Assembly: GCA_016929295.1 (NCBI GenBank) | Contig: JAFGJB010000361.1 | Span: 1 to 42,049 of the forward strand | Length of the DNA: 42,049 nt | Direction: 5' to 3' | Origin: Candidatus Zhuqueibacterota bacterium | Lineage (GTDB): Bacteria > Zhuqueibacterota > Zhuqueibacteria > Residuimicrobiales > Krinioviventaceae | In this document: piece after piece, positions 18,607 through 27,841 of the stretch | Numbering within the stretch: position 1 is the first letter of the stretch | Layout: every line of letters starts with the position of its first letter | Position numbers and translations under genes: made by a program | The notes under the pieces: model-generated | The model's input: only the letters and a program-made list of their open reading frames with translations | Databases searched by the model: none | What the model was told of the DNA's origin: nothing

Positions 18607-19380
18607 CTAATCCTTTTTCACAGCGACGACGCCAATATCCATGAAAGTATAGAACGCCAGCTTTTGCTTCTTGAAATAGTCGCGCCAGCGGTCGCGAAGA
18701 GCGCCGAGAACGGGCGCTCGCGGCGGATATTGCGGCAGGGTGATGCCGACTTTTTTCAGCACTTCGCGCATGGCGCGATAGATGAAACTGGGCCGCATCC
18801 AATCACCATAGACACTCTGAATGGCATAACCGGCATCCCGGTGCAGCTTTTTCAGTTGGCCGATTGAAAACTCTGTCTCCCAGCCGGCAAACCAGCGGTT
18901 CAGCCAGATGAGCAGATGCTTGACGATGGTGTACAGATGATATCTCTGCGGTACATCGGAAATGTGCAGTCCGCCTGTCTTCGTGACGTAATAGCTTTCC
19001 GTGAGAATATCTCTCGGATGGGTGAAATGCTCGAGCAAACCTTGATGAAATATTATGTCAATCGAATCGGCCTTGAAGGGCAGATGAAAAGCATCGCCAC
19101 GCACGAGATGAACATTTTTCCGCTCTCTGATCGCCTGCTCTTTGATGCGGCGCAATGAATTGACCGCATAATCCAAAAGGATCGTCTGCGCCCCAAGATC
19201 AGCGAGTTTGAAGCTGTCCCGACCGGATCCGGCGCCAATTTCCACAATCCGCTTCCTGGCAATGTCGCCGTTGGCTCGAATCTGATCGACAATCCTGGTG
19301 GAATTGGGATACACCTGCTCCAACGATTTATCCCAGAAATCCTCCCATACCTGCTGATTATGCTGGCTGATTTTTATCAT
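18607..19380 (-). CDS. Class I SAM-dependent methyltransferase
   Basis: IVEIGAGSGRDSFKLADLGAQTILLDYAVNSL and IDIIFHQGLLEHF. Confidence 0.88.
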   Translation of the reverse strand: MIKISQHNQQVWEDFWDKSLEQVYPNSTRIVDQIRANGDIARKRIVEIGAGSGRDSFKLADLGAQTILLDYAVNSLRRIKEQAIRERKNVHLVRGDAFHLPFKADSIDIIFHQGLLEHFTHPRDILTESYYVTKTGGLHISDVPQRYHLYTIVKHLLIWLNRWFAGWETEFSIGQLKKLHRDAGYAIQSVYGDWMRPSFIYRAMREVLKKVGITLPQYPPRAPVLGALRDRWRDYFKKQKLAFYTFMDIGVVAVKKD

Positions 19381-19432
19381 TGATTCTCGATCACTAGCAA
19401 GTCCGATAGTGAATACAATCCAGGGGCGGATT

Positions 19433-21529
19433 TCAGCTCACCCAGGCCAGATTATATTTATCCTTAAAATGCTTGATGAAATAGCTCCGCGTAGTGCGAT
19501 GATCAGATTGGCCGAGCTGCGGATCGCGCTCCACAAGATCGAACGCCTCTTTTCGAGCGCTTTTCAGGATATCCATATCATGCATGACATCGGCAATCTT
19601 TAAATCAGGCAATCCGCTCTGTTTGGTGCCGAAATATTCCCCCGGACCGCGCAACTCCAGATCCTTGTCCGCGATTTTGAATCCGTCGGTCGTCTCGACC
19701 ATCACGTTCAGACGCTCGCGCGCCTCGCTGCTGAGCGCACCATAGGCAATCAGTATGCAGTATGACTGCTTGTCGCTGCGCCCGACGCGCCCGCGCAATT
19801 GATGCAGCTGCGAGAGACCGAATCGTTCCGCATGTTCGACGACCATGAGGGTGGCATTCGGCACATCCACACCGACTTCGATGACCGTTGTGCTGACGAG
19901 AATGTCAATATCGCCGTTCTTGAAGGACGACATGATCGCTTCTTTTTCAGCGCCTTTCAAACGGCCATGCAGCAATCCGACGCGAAATTCCGCGAATGTC
20001 GTCCCCCGCATCGCTTCATAGCTCTCGACAGCGGATTTCAAATCACTGTTTTCCGATTCCTCTACGAGCGGAAATACAATGTAAACCTGCGCGCCGCTTT
20101 TAACCTGCCGGCGCAGAAAATCATAGATCTTTTTGCGCTGCGATGCGAAACGCCATGCGGTGATGACAGGCTTGCGTCCGGACGGCATTTGATCGATGAT
20201 CGACACATCGAGATCGCCATACAACGTCAGCGACAATGTCCGTGGAATCGGCGTCGCTGTCATCACCAGCACATCGGGATTCACGCCTTTGTTTTTCAGT
20301 ATGGCGCGCTGCATGACGCCAAATCGATGCTGTTCGTCGATGATGACCAGGCCCAGTTTTTCGAACTCGACTCCTTCCTGAATGAGGGCATGCGTGCCGA
20401 CGATGATCTGCGCGCGTCCGGACGCAATGTCCGCCAAAGCAGCTGTGCGGACGCGTCCCTGCTGCCCTCCCAGCAGCAAAGTGATGTGCACATCAACGGC
20501 CTGCAGCATTTTGCCAATCGTCAAAAAGTGCTGTTCTGCCAGGATTTCCGTCGGCGCCATGATAGCCGCCTGATAGCCGTTCTCAACAGCAATGAGCATT
20601 GACACCAGGGCGACGATGGTCTTGCCGGCGCCGACATCGCCCTGCAGCAATCTGTTCATGGCTCTGGGCGATTTCATATCAGCGCGAATCTCGCGCAGCA
20701 CTCTTTTTTGCGCTTCAGTCAACTCAAATGGCAACGATTCGATGAGGCGCGCGACTTTATCGCCAACCTTGTCGAACGCTATGCCGCCGGCCTGTTCAGT
20801 GAACCTTTTCTTGCGAAAGGCCAGCATCAGCTCCATAAAAAAAAACTCATCGAACTTGAGTCGATGTCTGGCGTCCTCCAACGCTGCAAAGCTTTGCGGA
20901 AAATGTATCGTCCTGAGCGTCTGATCGAGCGGCATCAGTCCCTGTCTGTCGATGACATGTGGCGGCAAAATATCCGCAATCGGGCCCGCTTTTTCGATCA
21001 GTCGCGCGATGAGGCGTCGGAAGCCACGGCTGTCAAATCCGACCTGCGCCAGCGCATCGCCCGACGGATAGACCGGCACAATTTTGCCGGTGTTGTAGCC
21101 GCTGCTCTCCCGATCATCACCGAGCAGATCGAATTCCGGGTGGATCATTTGCAGAGTGCCATAGCGCGAAATTTCTCCACTCACCGCGAGCCAGTCGCCC
21201 ACAACAAACTTTTTTTGCCAATATCGGACATGCGTGAACCAGACGCAGGTCAAAATAGAGGTGTCGTCGCTCAGAGCCAGGACAAAGCGATTTTTGCGTC
21301 CTGGTTGCACACCCGCCTGTATGATCCTGCCGACGATCGTCGCCTCATCATCCTCTCCGAGATCGCGGATGGCCGTCACTGTCGAGCGATCCAGATAGCG
21401 CCGCGGAAAATAGTAGAACAGATCTTCCAGCGTCTCGATGCCGGCCCTGGCGAGAACGAGCGCACGTTTGGGACCAATCGACGAGAGCACCTCCACGGAT
21501 TGCTCGAGAAAGCCTCCTTGCGCTTTCAT
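19433..21529 (-). CDS. recG: ATP-dependent DNA helicase RecG
   Basis: [88 protein letters not shown]. Confidence 0.97.
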   Translation of the reverse strand: MKAQGGFLEQSVEVLSSIGPKRALVLARAGIETLEDLFYYFPRRYLDRSTVTAIRDLGEDDEATIVGRIIQAGVQPGRKNRFVLALSDDTSILTCVWFTHVRYWQKKFVVGDWLAVSGEISRYGTLQMIHPEFDLLGDDRESSGYNTGKIVPVYPSGDALAQVGFDSRGFRRLIARLIEKAGPIADILPPHVIDRQGLMPLDQTLRTIHFPQSFAALEDARHRLKFDEFFFMELMLAFRKKRFTEQAGGIAFDKVGDKVARLIESLPFELTEAQKRVLREIRADMKSPRAMNRLLQGDVGAGKTIVALVSMLIAVENGYQAAIMAPTEILAEQHFLTIGKMLQAVDVHITLLLGGQQGRVRTAALADIASGRAQIIVGTHALIQEGVEFEKLGLVIIDEQHRFGVMQRAILKNKGVNPDVLVMTATPIPRTLSLTLYGDLDVSIIDQMPSGRKPVITAWRFASQRKKIYDFLRRQVKSGAQVYIVFPLVEESENSDLKSAVESYEAMRGTTFAEFRVGLLHGRLKGAEKEAIMSSFKNGDIDILVSTTVIEVGVDVPNATLMVVEHAERFGLSQLHQLRGRVGRSDKQSYCILIAYGALSSEARERLNVMVETTDGFKIADKDLELRGPGEYFGTKQSGLPDLKIADVMHDMDILKSARKEAFDLVERDPQLGQSDHRTTRSYFIKHFKDKYNLAWVS

Positions 21530-21546
21530 GGGCCCGGCTGAAAAAG

Positions 21547-22902
21547 CTAATATTGAGAAAGAACAGTGTATTCGAATGTCGTTTCGCCATCAGCGGGCAG
21601 GGCGACACTGAACTCGACCCGGTCGGCCGTCTTCTTTTTCACCGGCGGCGTCTGGCCGACGAGCTGCCAATCACCCCACCAATGTTCGATCACCGTCACG
21701 TTCACCGGCTCCTTTTTATGATTGCGCAGAGTGATCGCGATGGTCTGTTGTGTGCTGCGCTTGCTGATCTTTTGCGTGTCTTTTTCGACGCGTTCACCGA
21801 CAATATCAAATGCGTTGCCCATGGTCAGACGAACGGTCTCATCCTTGGGAGTGTGGTCTATGGCATCTTCACCAATGAATTCCTGCGATCCGTCGTCGTC
21901 ATTCTTGTAAACTCGAACCTTGCCTATTGGCAGCGGCATGCCGAGGCCATTTTCCTTTTTATTGTCAAATTCGAGCGTCACCTTGACTTTTTTCGCATCG
22001 CGTGCGCCATCATAGCTGTAGACTTTGGCCACTTTAGCTCTCTGCGGTTCAAACAGCGCCACCTGTTTGACCTGTTTGTCGCTGATGGTGGCAGGACGCT
22101 GCAGTGTGTAGAGATGATATTCAAAAAATTCTCGTTCTGCGAATCCGGCTTCGGCATCAGCCATCGCCATGGTGTACATCTCTTTTCGCAGCGGCCGAAT
22201 CGGCGCTTCCCTGACGCGATTGACGTCACCGGCGACCAGTTTGAGTTTGGCATCCCTGTAGGTCGCGCCGGAGTTGTTTTCCACGGACACCCAGCCGGCC
22301 AGGTCCAGTTCGGTGTCCTGTTCGTTCGCCACCGCGACGTACTCGGCGTGCCAGCTTATGCCGCTCGTCAGATAGCTCAATTCCGCTGTCTGAGCACCGG
22401 ATTTGTCCGTCTTTAGCAGCCAGGTGAGCGTTGGTCGGGTGATCAGCCCTTCCGGAAGATGCGGAAAAATGACGCTCTCGATAGCTGAATTTTTCACCGC
22501 CCGAATCTGCCCGTTCTCGGTTTGAATGACGACATCACCGCCCGCAGCGCTGAGCAGCAGGCCCTGATCTGTGCCGCCCTCCCTCATCGTGATGATGACG
22601 TTCTGATCGACATACTTTTGCAAAAGACGCTCCGTGCCAACCAGATCATACTCAAAATTCTGTTCCAGCAGCGTTATGCCGGATGGATCTGACAGGGATT
22701 TAAAATGAACGGATGTCGGGTCGATTTGTGCGGCGACATCGGTATATTTATACTCCTGCAGGCCTTTTTCGAGCGCGAGCTCGCGGACCTGACGCACCAG
22801 CGCCAGATTATCATTATAGATGGTCACCGCGACTGTCGGTTCGGCAGCGTAAAGTCCATTTGTTGTAGAGATCAGCAGCATGATGAAAATCCACTTTTTC
22901 AT
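21547..22902 (-). CDS. DUF4139 domain-containing protein, secreted
   Basis: Signal peptide; [93 protein letters not shown]. Confidence 0.9.
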   Translation of the reverse strand: MKKWIFIMLLISTTNGLYAAEPTVAVTIYNDNLALVRQVRELALEKGLQEYKYTDVAAQIDPTSVHFKSLSDPSGITLLEQNFEYDLVGTERLLQKYVDQNVIITMREGGTDQGLLLSAAGGDVVIQTENGQIRAVKNSAIESVIFPHLPEGLITRPTLTWLLKTDKSGAQTAELSYLTSGISWHAEYVAVANEQDTELDLAGWVSVENNSGATYRDAKLKLVAGDVNRVREAPIRPLRKEMYTMAMADAEAGFAEREFFEYHLYTLQRPATISDKQVKQVALFEPQRAKVAKVYSYDGARDAKKVKVTLEFDNKKENGLGMPLPIGKVRVYKNDDDGSQEFIGEDAIDHTPKDETVRLTMGNAFDIVGERVEKDTQKISKRSTQQTIAITLRNHKKEPVNVTVIEHWWGDWQLVGQTPPVKKKTADRVEFSVALPADGETTFEYTVLSQY

Positions 22903-22924
22903 GATTATCCCCGCAAATGTTAAA

Positions 22925-25630
22925 TTACTCTCGGACGAGCATTCGTAGACTCATCTTGAGTTTTTCCAGACTGGTCTCCCAGTCATGTTTTTTTTGTTTT
23001 TCCTTGTCGACAATTTCCTGCGGAGCGCGCGCGATGAAATTGTCGTTCGCCAGTTTCTTGGTCAAGCCGTCCAGTTGTGCGGTCAGGCGCACGATCTCTT
23101 TTTCCAGGCGATTCTTCTCCACATCCACATCGATGAGATCGGCCAACGGGATAAATAATTCAATTCCCGACACTACGGCGCTGGCGGCAGGATTCGGTCG
23201 CTCGACGTTGAATGAGAGAGATGCAATCCGCCCCAGCTTTTGTATGGATAAAATGTTTTTTTTCAGGACTGCAATTTTTTCGTCATCCGACTGAATGATC
23301 AGATCAGCTTCTTTCGCCGGCGGCACGTTCATTTCGCCGCGAATGTTGCGAATGCTGCCAATGATGTGCTGTAACAGAACCATCTCGCGTTCAGCGGTGC
23401 GATCATGCCATTTTTTAATATCTCGCGGATAGTCGACGTTCATGATGGAAGCTTTTTCATCTTCATGGCCGGGCAGAGCGTGCCATATTTCTTCTGTGAT
23501 GAACGGCATGAACGGGTGCAGCAATCGCAGGATATTGTCCAAAAGATAGAGTGCGATTGATTTTGCCACCAGTTGGCCACGCGGGTCACTCTCATCGTAC
23601 AGGCGAATTTTTGCCAGCTCGATGTACCAGTCACAATACTCGCTCCAGACAAAAGAGTAGAGCGCATGGGTGGCATCGTTCAGTTTGAATCCGTTCAGCG
23701 CCCGATCGATCACATGAATGGCTTTGTTCATGCGACTCAGGATCCACTGATCCGCAAGCGTCAGCTCGGAGGTGATTTGATCGATGGATAATAAATTCTC
23801 CTCCGGATTAATATTCATCAGCACAAATCGGCTGGCATTCCACAGCTTGTTGGCGAACTTTTGTCCAAGTTCGGTGCTCGCCTGATCAAAGCGAATATCG
23901 CCGCCCAGCGGCGTCGAGTAGAGCAAGGTCAGACGAACCGCATCAGCGCCATAGGCCGGGATGCCGTCTTTGGCGGAAGTGTTCTCGATCGCAAATGTGC
24001 CGATCGCCTCCTCATCGGCGCCGTTGAACAGCCACATTGGATCCGGTGAATTGCCCAGTGATTTGGACATCTTGCGACCCTTGAGATCGCGAATCATGCC
24101 ATTGAAATAGACATCCGAGAACGGAACATCGCCCATAAATTCGAACGATGCCATGATCATGCGGGCAACCCAGAAAAAGATAATGTCCGGACCGGTCACG
24201 AGCGTATTGGTCGGGAAAAATTTTTTCAAATCATCCGTATCATTCGGCCAGCCGAGTGTGCTGAATGGCCACAGCCAGGAGGAGAACCAGGTGTCAAGGA
24301 CATCCTCATCCTGGCGAAGACGGGTGCTGCCACACTCGCAGCACGCGAGCGGTTCCTGCCGCGACACCGTGATGTGCTCATTTTCGCAATACCACGCCGG
24401 AATTCGGTGCCCCCACCAAATTTGTCGACTGATACACCAATCGCGGATGTTTTCCATCCAGTAATAATAGGTCTCCTGCCAATGTGCGGGATGAAATCTG
24501 ATTCTTCCGCGCCGCACAGCCTCCAGCGCCGGTTTTGCCAGCGGCGGCATTTTGACGAACCATTGGGCGGACAAGTAAGGTTCAACGATATCATCCGAGC
24601 GATAGCAGCGCGGCACGGATATGATCTTTTTTTGCTCATCGCGAAGCAAATTCAGGGCTCGCAAATCCGCTAAAACTCTTTGGCGCGCCGCAAATCGATC
24701 CAGCCCTTTATAGGGTCCGGCATTTTCATTCATTGTGGCGTCGGCATTGAGGACATTGATCTGCTCAAGCTGACAGCGCAGACCCACCTCAAAATCATCA
24801 AAATCATGCGCCGGCGTGATTTTCACGGCACCGGATCCGAGTTCCGGATCGGCGTGTTCATCGGTGACAATGGGGATGTCCCGGTCGGTGAGCGGCAAAT
24901 GGACCTTTTTGCCAACGAGCTGTTTGTAGCGCGCGTCAGCCGGATGAACGGCGACGGCCGTGTCGCCGAGCATGGTCTCCGGTCGCGTCGTCACGACGAC
25001 AATCTCGCCGCTGCCATCGGCGAGCGGATAGGCGATGCTCCAGAATCGGCCCTCTTCTTCGCGATTGATGACTTCCTCGTCCGCCAGCGCGGTATGGCAT
25101 TGCGGGCACCAGTTTATCAGGCGGCGACCTCGATAGATGAGGCCGCGCTCGTGGAGGGCCACAAAGACTTCCCGCACCGCAGCGGACAATTGCGGGCTCA
25201 TGGTGAAGGCTTCGCGCTCCCAATCGCAGGATGCGCCCAGTTTACGCAGCTGCTTGAGGATGATGCCGCCATATTTCTCTTTCCACTCCCATACGCGTTC
25301 CAGGAACTTTTCACGTCCAAGGTCATTGCGCGTCAGATTTTCTTGCCGCAGCGCCTGCTCGACTTTATTTTGCGTCGCAATGCCGGCGTGATCTGTGCCT
25401 GGAATCCACAACGCTTCATAGCCCTGCATCTTTTTCCAGCGGATGAGCAAATCCTGAATGGTGTTGTTCAAAATATGACCCATGGTGAGCATGCCGGTCA
25501 CATTGGGCGGCGGGATGACGATAGTGTAGGTTGGTTTGTGTGAACGCACATCCGCGTGAAAAAACTTGTTCTCTTCCCAAATTTTATACCATTTATCTTC
25601 AACAAGCGTGGGATTATATACTTTGTCCAT
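22925..25630 (-). CDS. valS: Valine--tRNA ligase
   Basis: PPPNVTGMLTMGHILNNTIQD (HIGH region), GRKMSKSLGNSPDP (KMSKS), ValRS-type C-terminal coiled coil. Confidence 0.98.
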   Translation of the reverse strand: MDKVYNPTLVEDKWYKIWEENKFFHADVRSHKPTYTIVIPPPNVTGMLTMGHILNNTIQDLLIRWKKMQGYEALWIPGTDHAGIATQNKVEQALRQENLTRNDLGREKFLERVWEWKEKYGGIILKQLRKLGASCDWEREAFTMSPQLSAAVREVFVALHERGLIYRGRRLINWCPQCHTALADEEVINREEEGRFWSIAYPLADGSGEIVVVTTRPETMLGDTAVAVHPADARYKQLVGKKVHLPLTDRDIPIVTDEHADPELGSGAVKITPAHDFDDFEVGLRCQLEQINVLNADATMNENAGPYKGLDRFAARQRVLADLRALNLLRDEQKKIISVPRCYRSDDIVEPYLSAQWFVKMPPLAKPALEAVRRGRIRFHPAHWQETYYYWMENIRDWCISRQIWWGHRIPAWYCENEHITVSRQEPLACCECGSTRLRQDEDVLDTWFSSWLWPFSTLGWPNDTDDLKKFFPTNTLVTGPDIIFFWVARMIMASFEFMGDVPFSDVYFNGMIRDLKGRKMSKSLGNSPDPMWLFNGADEEAIGTFAIENTSAKDGIPAYGADAVRLTLLYSTPLGGDIRFDQASTELGQKFANKLWNASRFVLMNINPEENLLSIDQITSELTLADQWILSRMNKAIHVIDRALNGFKLNDATHALYSFVWSEYCDWYIELAKIRLYDESDPRGQLVAKSIALYLLDNILRLLHPFMPFITEEIWHALPGHEDEKASIMNVDYPRDIKKWHDRTAEREMVLLQHIIGSIRNIRGEMNVPPAKEADLIIQSDDEKIAVLKKNILSIQKLGRIASLSFNVERPNPAASAVVSGIELFIPLADLIDVDVEKNRLEKEIVRLTAQLDGLTKKLANDNFIARAPQEIVDKEKQKKHDWETSLEKLKMSLRMLVRE

Positions 25631-25683
25631 TATTCCCTCAAGATTGCGATTGCACGTAACACCCGTAAAAATATAAGGTAGGG

Positions 25684-25712
25684 AATATACTCAAATGGTC
25701 ATAAATAGTCAA
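25684..25712 (-). promoter_or_regulatory. Candidate sigma70-type promoter for valS
   Basis: Minus strand TTGACT-N17-TATATT between the lexA-operon terminator and the valS start codon. Confidence 0.6.
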
Positions 25713-25722
25713 TGAAATTTAG

Positions 25723-25753
25723 AAAGGAAAAGCCTTGCGTTGCGTCGCAAGGC
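25723..25753 (-). terminator. Rho-independent terminator of the lexA transcription unit
   Basis: Minus strand GCCTTGCG-acgcaa-CGCAAGGC (8-bp perfect stem) followed by TTTTCCTTTC. Confidence 0.75.
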
Positions 25754-25828
25754 CTGTCATTCTTTCACTGCAGGCATCCCCTGTTCATCGGCTTTATGGC
25801 AGTCGCGCGCTGCGCGTCATTCTGCACA

Positions 25829-26101
25829 TCAAACAATCGACGCTTCGCAGGTCATTTGCTTTCTGATTTCATCCATTGCTTCACGGCGGCTTGCATCGTC
25901 CGCAGCGTAGTAAAGTTTGTGACAGGAATGCTGCAAGTTGTTCTGTCGTGCGGAATCTGTTCGCTGCGGTGAATGCGGCGAGGCCAGATGTGTTTGGATA
26001 TAGAGATGTTCGGTCAGGTAGTCAAAAATCTCCTGGCTTGAATTGCTGAAGGCGAGCAGAGAATCGGCCAGATTCATCGAGGCAGCCATGCTATTTTTCA
26101 T
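25829..26101 (-). CDS. Small protein of unknown function (90 aa), last gene of the lexA unit
   Basis: ATG preceded by a CCGGAG RBS-like sequence; 26 nt after the upstream ORF stop; terminator about 75 nt after its stop. Confidence 0.6.
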   Translation of the reverse strand: MKNSMAASMNLADSLLAFSNSSQEIFDYLTEHLYIQTHLASPHSPQRTDSARQNNLQHSCHKLYYAADDASRREAMDEIRKQMTCEASIV

Positions 26102-26127
26102 GTTAAACTCCGGTTTAAATTGTACAG

Positions 26128-26403
26128 TTATTGCACCTCGTGCATTGAAATATGGTCTATATTTTCAAAGAGATCGGCCTGAACAGCATTTTTTTGTGCT
26201 TTTTCCAGACGTTCCAGCTCTTCAATTCTCACATCCAGAGCGTCCAAAAGTTGCATATGGTCGCCGGAGAGCAGCTTGGTGGCAAATTCTTTTTCAATCA
26301 TCTGCAGGGTGTCGTCGAGATTCGCGGATTTGAATTTCAGCAGCTCCAGATCATTGAAATTTGCCCAATACTTTTCCCAGTCAGGCAAGGAGCGTTTAAC
26401 CAT
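26128..26403 (-). CDS. Small protein of unknown function (91 aa from internal ATG) with C-terminal QADLF motif
   Basis: ORF extends to 26445, but MVKRSLPDWEKYWANF... at 26403 has a GGAG RBS. Predicted helical, ends KNAVQADLFENIDHISMHEVQ. Confidence 0.68.
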   Translation of the reverse strand: MVKRSLPDWEKYWANFNDLELLKFKSANLDDTLQMIEKEFATKLLSGDHMQLLDALDVRIEELERLEKAQKNAVQADLFENIDHISMHEVQ

Positions 26404-26441
26404 AATGTTCTCCTTTTTCTCCTCTTGAGTGGCTGCAGAGA

Positions 26442-26861
26442 TCAAGCTGCATTCACGTAGGCCGCTATCGGGCCAGACTGAAAGTCGTCAAGGAATTCCC
26501 CCCGGACGATATCGTGAATGGCGGCAAAAATCTTCTCCTTCCATGCGAACAGCTCGGACTTCCAGTTGCTCAGCTCGAAACTGAGCAGCGTACCATGCTC
26601 ATAATGATCATAGATTTCGCAGTCAATATTGTCCCACAGCTCGTCGATCTCTTTCGACAGATCGTCATGGTGAAACTGGATATAGGCGTAAAACTCATCA
26701 TATGACATGTTGTAATTGTCATATAATTTTTCAAACGCTTCATTGACGTCATCGAGGATTTTTTCCATCAAATCAGCGGGATTTTCGAGCTCTTGTATGG
26801 CAAAAATATTGTCAGAAAGAGCGGTAAACGCATCCAATTTCGCTTGATCCTTTTTCATCAT
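26442..26861 (-). CDS. Small acidic protein of unknown function (139 aa)
   Basis: Starts 11 nt after the lexA stop with AAGGAAGGG RBS; 31 D/E versus 10 K/R by direct count. Confidence 0.72.
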   Translation of the reverse strand: MMKKDQAKLDAFTALSDNIFAIQELENPADLMEKILDDVNEAFEKLYDNYNMSYDEFYAYIQFHHDDLSKEIDELWDNIDCEIYDHYEHGTLLSFELSNWKSELFAWKEKIFAAIHDIVRGEFLDDFQSGPIAAYVNAA

Positions 26862-26872
26862 TCATCCCTTCC

Positions 26873-27493
26873 TTAAAATTTTCTCAGCAAACCGCGCACC
26901 AGACCAATGATATGAAAATTCGGATAGTCCCGCTCGACATAGATCGGCTGCATCGTCTGATTTTCCGGCTGCAGTCGCAGGCGGTCGTGTTCCTTGTAGA
27001 ATCGTTTCACCGTCGCCTCGTCATCCAGCAGAGCGATGATGATGTCGCCATTTCGACACGATTCCGCCCGTTGTACGACCAGGATGTCTCCGTCACGAAT
27101 GCCGGCATCGATCATGCTCAAGCCACGCACCCGCAGCAAAAAAGAATCGGAGTGGCCCGCCCACTCGGAATCGATGAACATGTCGCCCTCTTTCTCTTCA
27201 TAAGCCAGTTGCGGCATGCCGGCTTGAACATGCCCGAGGATCGGCAAACTGCGAATACGATCCGCGGTTAAATCGTGTGGATCGACTATCCCCAGAGATC
27301 GCGACTTTCTGTCATCCTTGATGAGATGGCCCTTGTCGCGCAGTATGGTCAACATCTTGTGAATGCCCGCTGTGGATGACTGCCCAAACATCTCTGCCAG
27401 TTCCCGAATGGTGGGCGGATAGCCATTCTGCGCCTGAAACTCGCGTATGGCATCGAGGACCTGCTGCTGCTTTGTCGTCAATTCATGTATCAT
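26873..27493 (-). CDS. lexA: LexA repressor
   Basis: N-terminal wHTH LTTKQQQVLDAIREFQAQNGYPPTIRELAEMFG; cleavage site VQAGMP; catalytic Ser in GLSMIDAGI; catalytic Lys in ATVKRFYKE. Confidence 0.97.
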   Translation of the reverse strand: MIHELTTKQQQVLDAIREFQAQNGYPPTIRELAEMFGQSSTAGIHKMLTILRDKGHLIKDDRKSRSLGIVDPHDLTADRIRSLPILGHVQAGMPQLAYEEKEGDMFIDSEWAGHSDSFLLRVRGLSMIDAGIRDGDILVVQRAESCRNGDIIIALLDDEATVKRFYKEHDRLRLQPENQTMQPIYVERDYPNFHIIGLVRGLLRKF

Positions 27494-27495
27494 AG

Positions 27496-27561
27496 GTGAA
27501 CATTTCTTTTAAATATGATCATTTGTTTACCTATATTAACAATATTATGAACATTTGTCAA
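27496..27561 (-). promoter_or_regulatory. lexA promoter with three AAATGWTCAY repeats (candidate autoregulatory operator)
   Basis: -35 TTGACA (27556-27561), 17-nt spacer, -10 TAATAT (27533-27538). Repeats on the minus strand: AAATGTTCAT (27547-27556), AAATGATCAT (27515-27524), AAATGTTCAC (27496-27505). Confidence 0.7.
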
Positions 27562-27628
27562 GTATTATTTTCATTTTTTTACAAATTATCTAACCTAGAC
27601 TATTCCTGCTGCAGCATAGCTGCAAGTC

Positions 27629-27703
27629 AAACGTGAAAAGTGAGATGTTTTATCGCCTGGAACGAGCCTAATTGCAACGTCTCACGTCTGACGTTTCACG
27701 TTT
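27629..27703. repeat. Imperfect inverted repeat of the ACGTGAAA/TTTCACGT type
   Basis: Left AAACGTGAAAAGTGAGATGTT (27629-27649); right AACGTCTCACGTCTGACGTTTCACGTTT (27676-27703), reverse complement AAACGTGAAACGTCAGACGTGAGACGTT. Confidence 0.7.
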
Positions 27704-27841
27704 CACTCTTTTGCTGTTCAAAAGATTGCCAAAATAACAAAACTTTTCAGAATAATAAATTCAATCTTGGAGTCTTCGTGCCTCGTGTGGAATTTTTCAA
27801 GATAAAAAAGGGGACGGAGAAGGCGCTGCGGCCGTCATGGT

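Noticed and set aside
18605-18802. N-terminal extension of the GT4 ORF
   Set aside because: Overlaps the methyltransferase gene; a GTG start at 18604 gives the expected GT4 N-terminus.
19799-20602. 267-aa plus-strand ORF (and 20708..21541) antisense to recG
   Set aside because: Lies opposite conserved RecG motifs; low-complexity composition typical of antisense frames.
21553-22416. 287-aa plus-strand ORF antisense to the DUF4139 gene
   Set aside because: Complement of a well-supported CDS, no family resemblance.
24680-25543. 287-aa plus-strand ORF antisense to valS
   Set aside because: Shadow ORF opposite a canonical ValRS; no recognisable domain or RBS.
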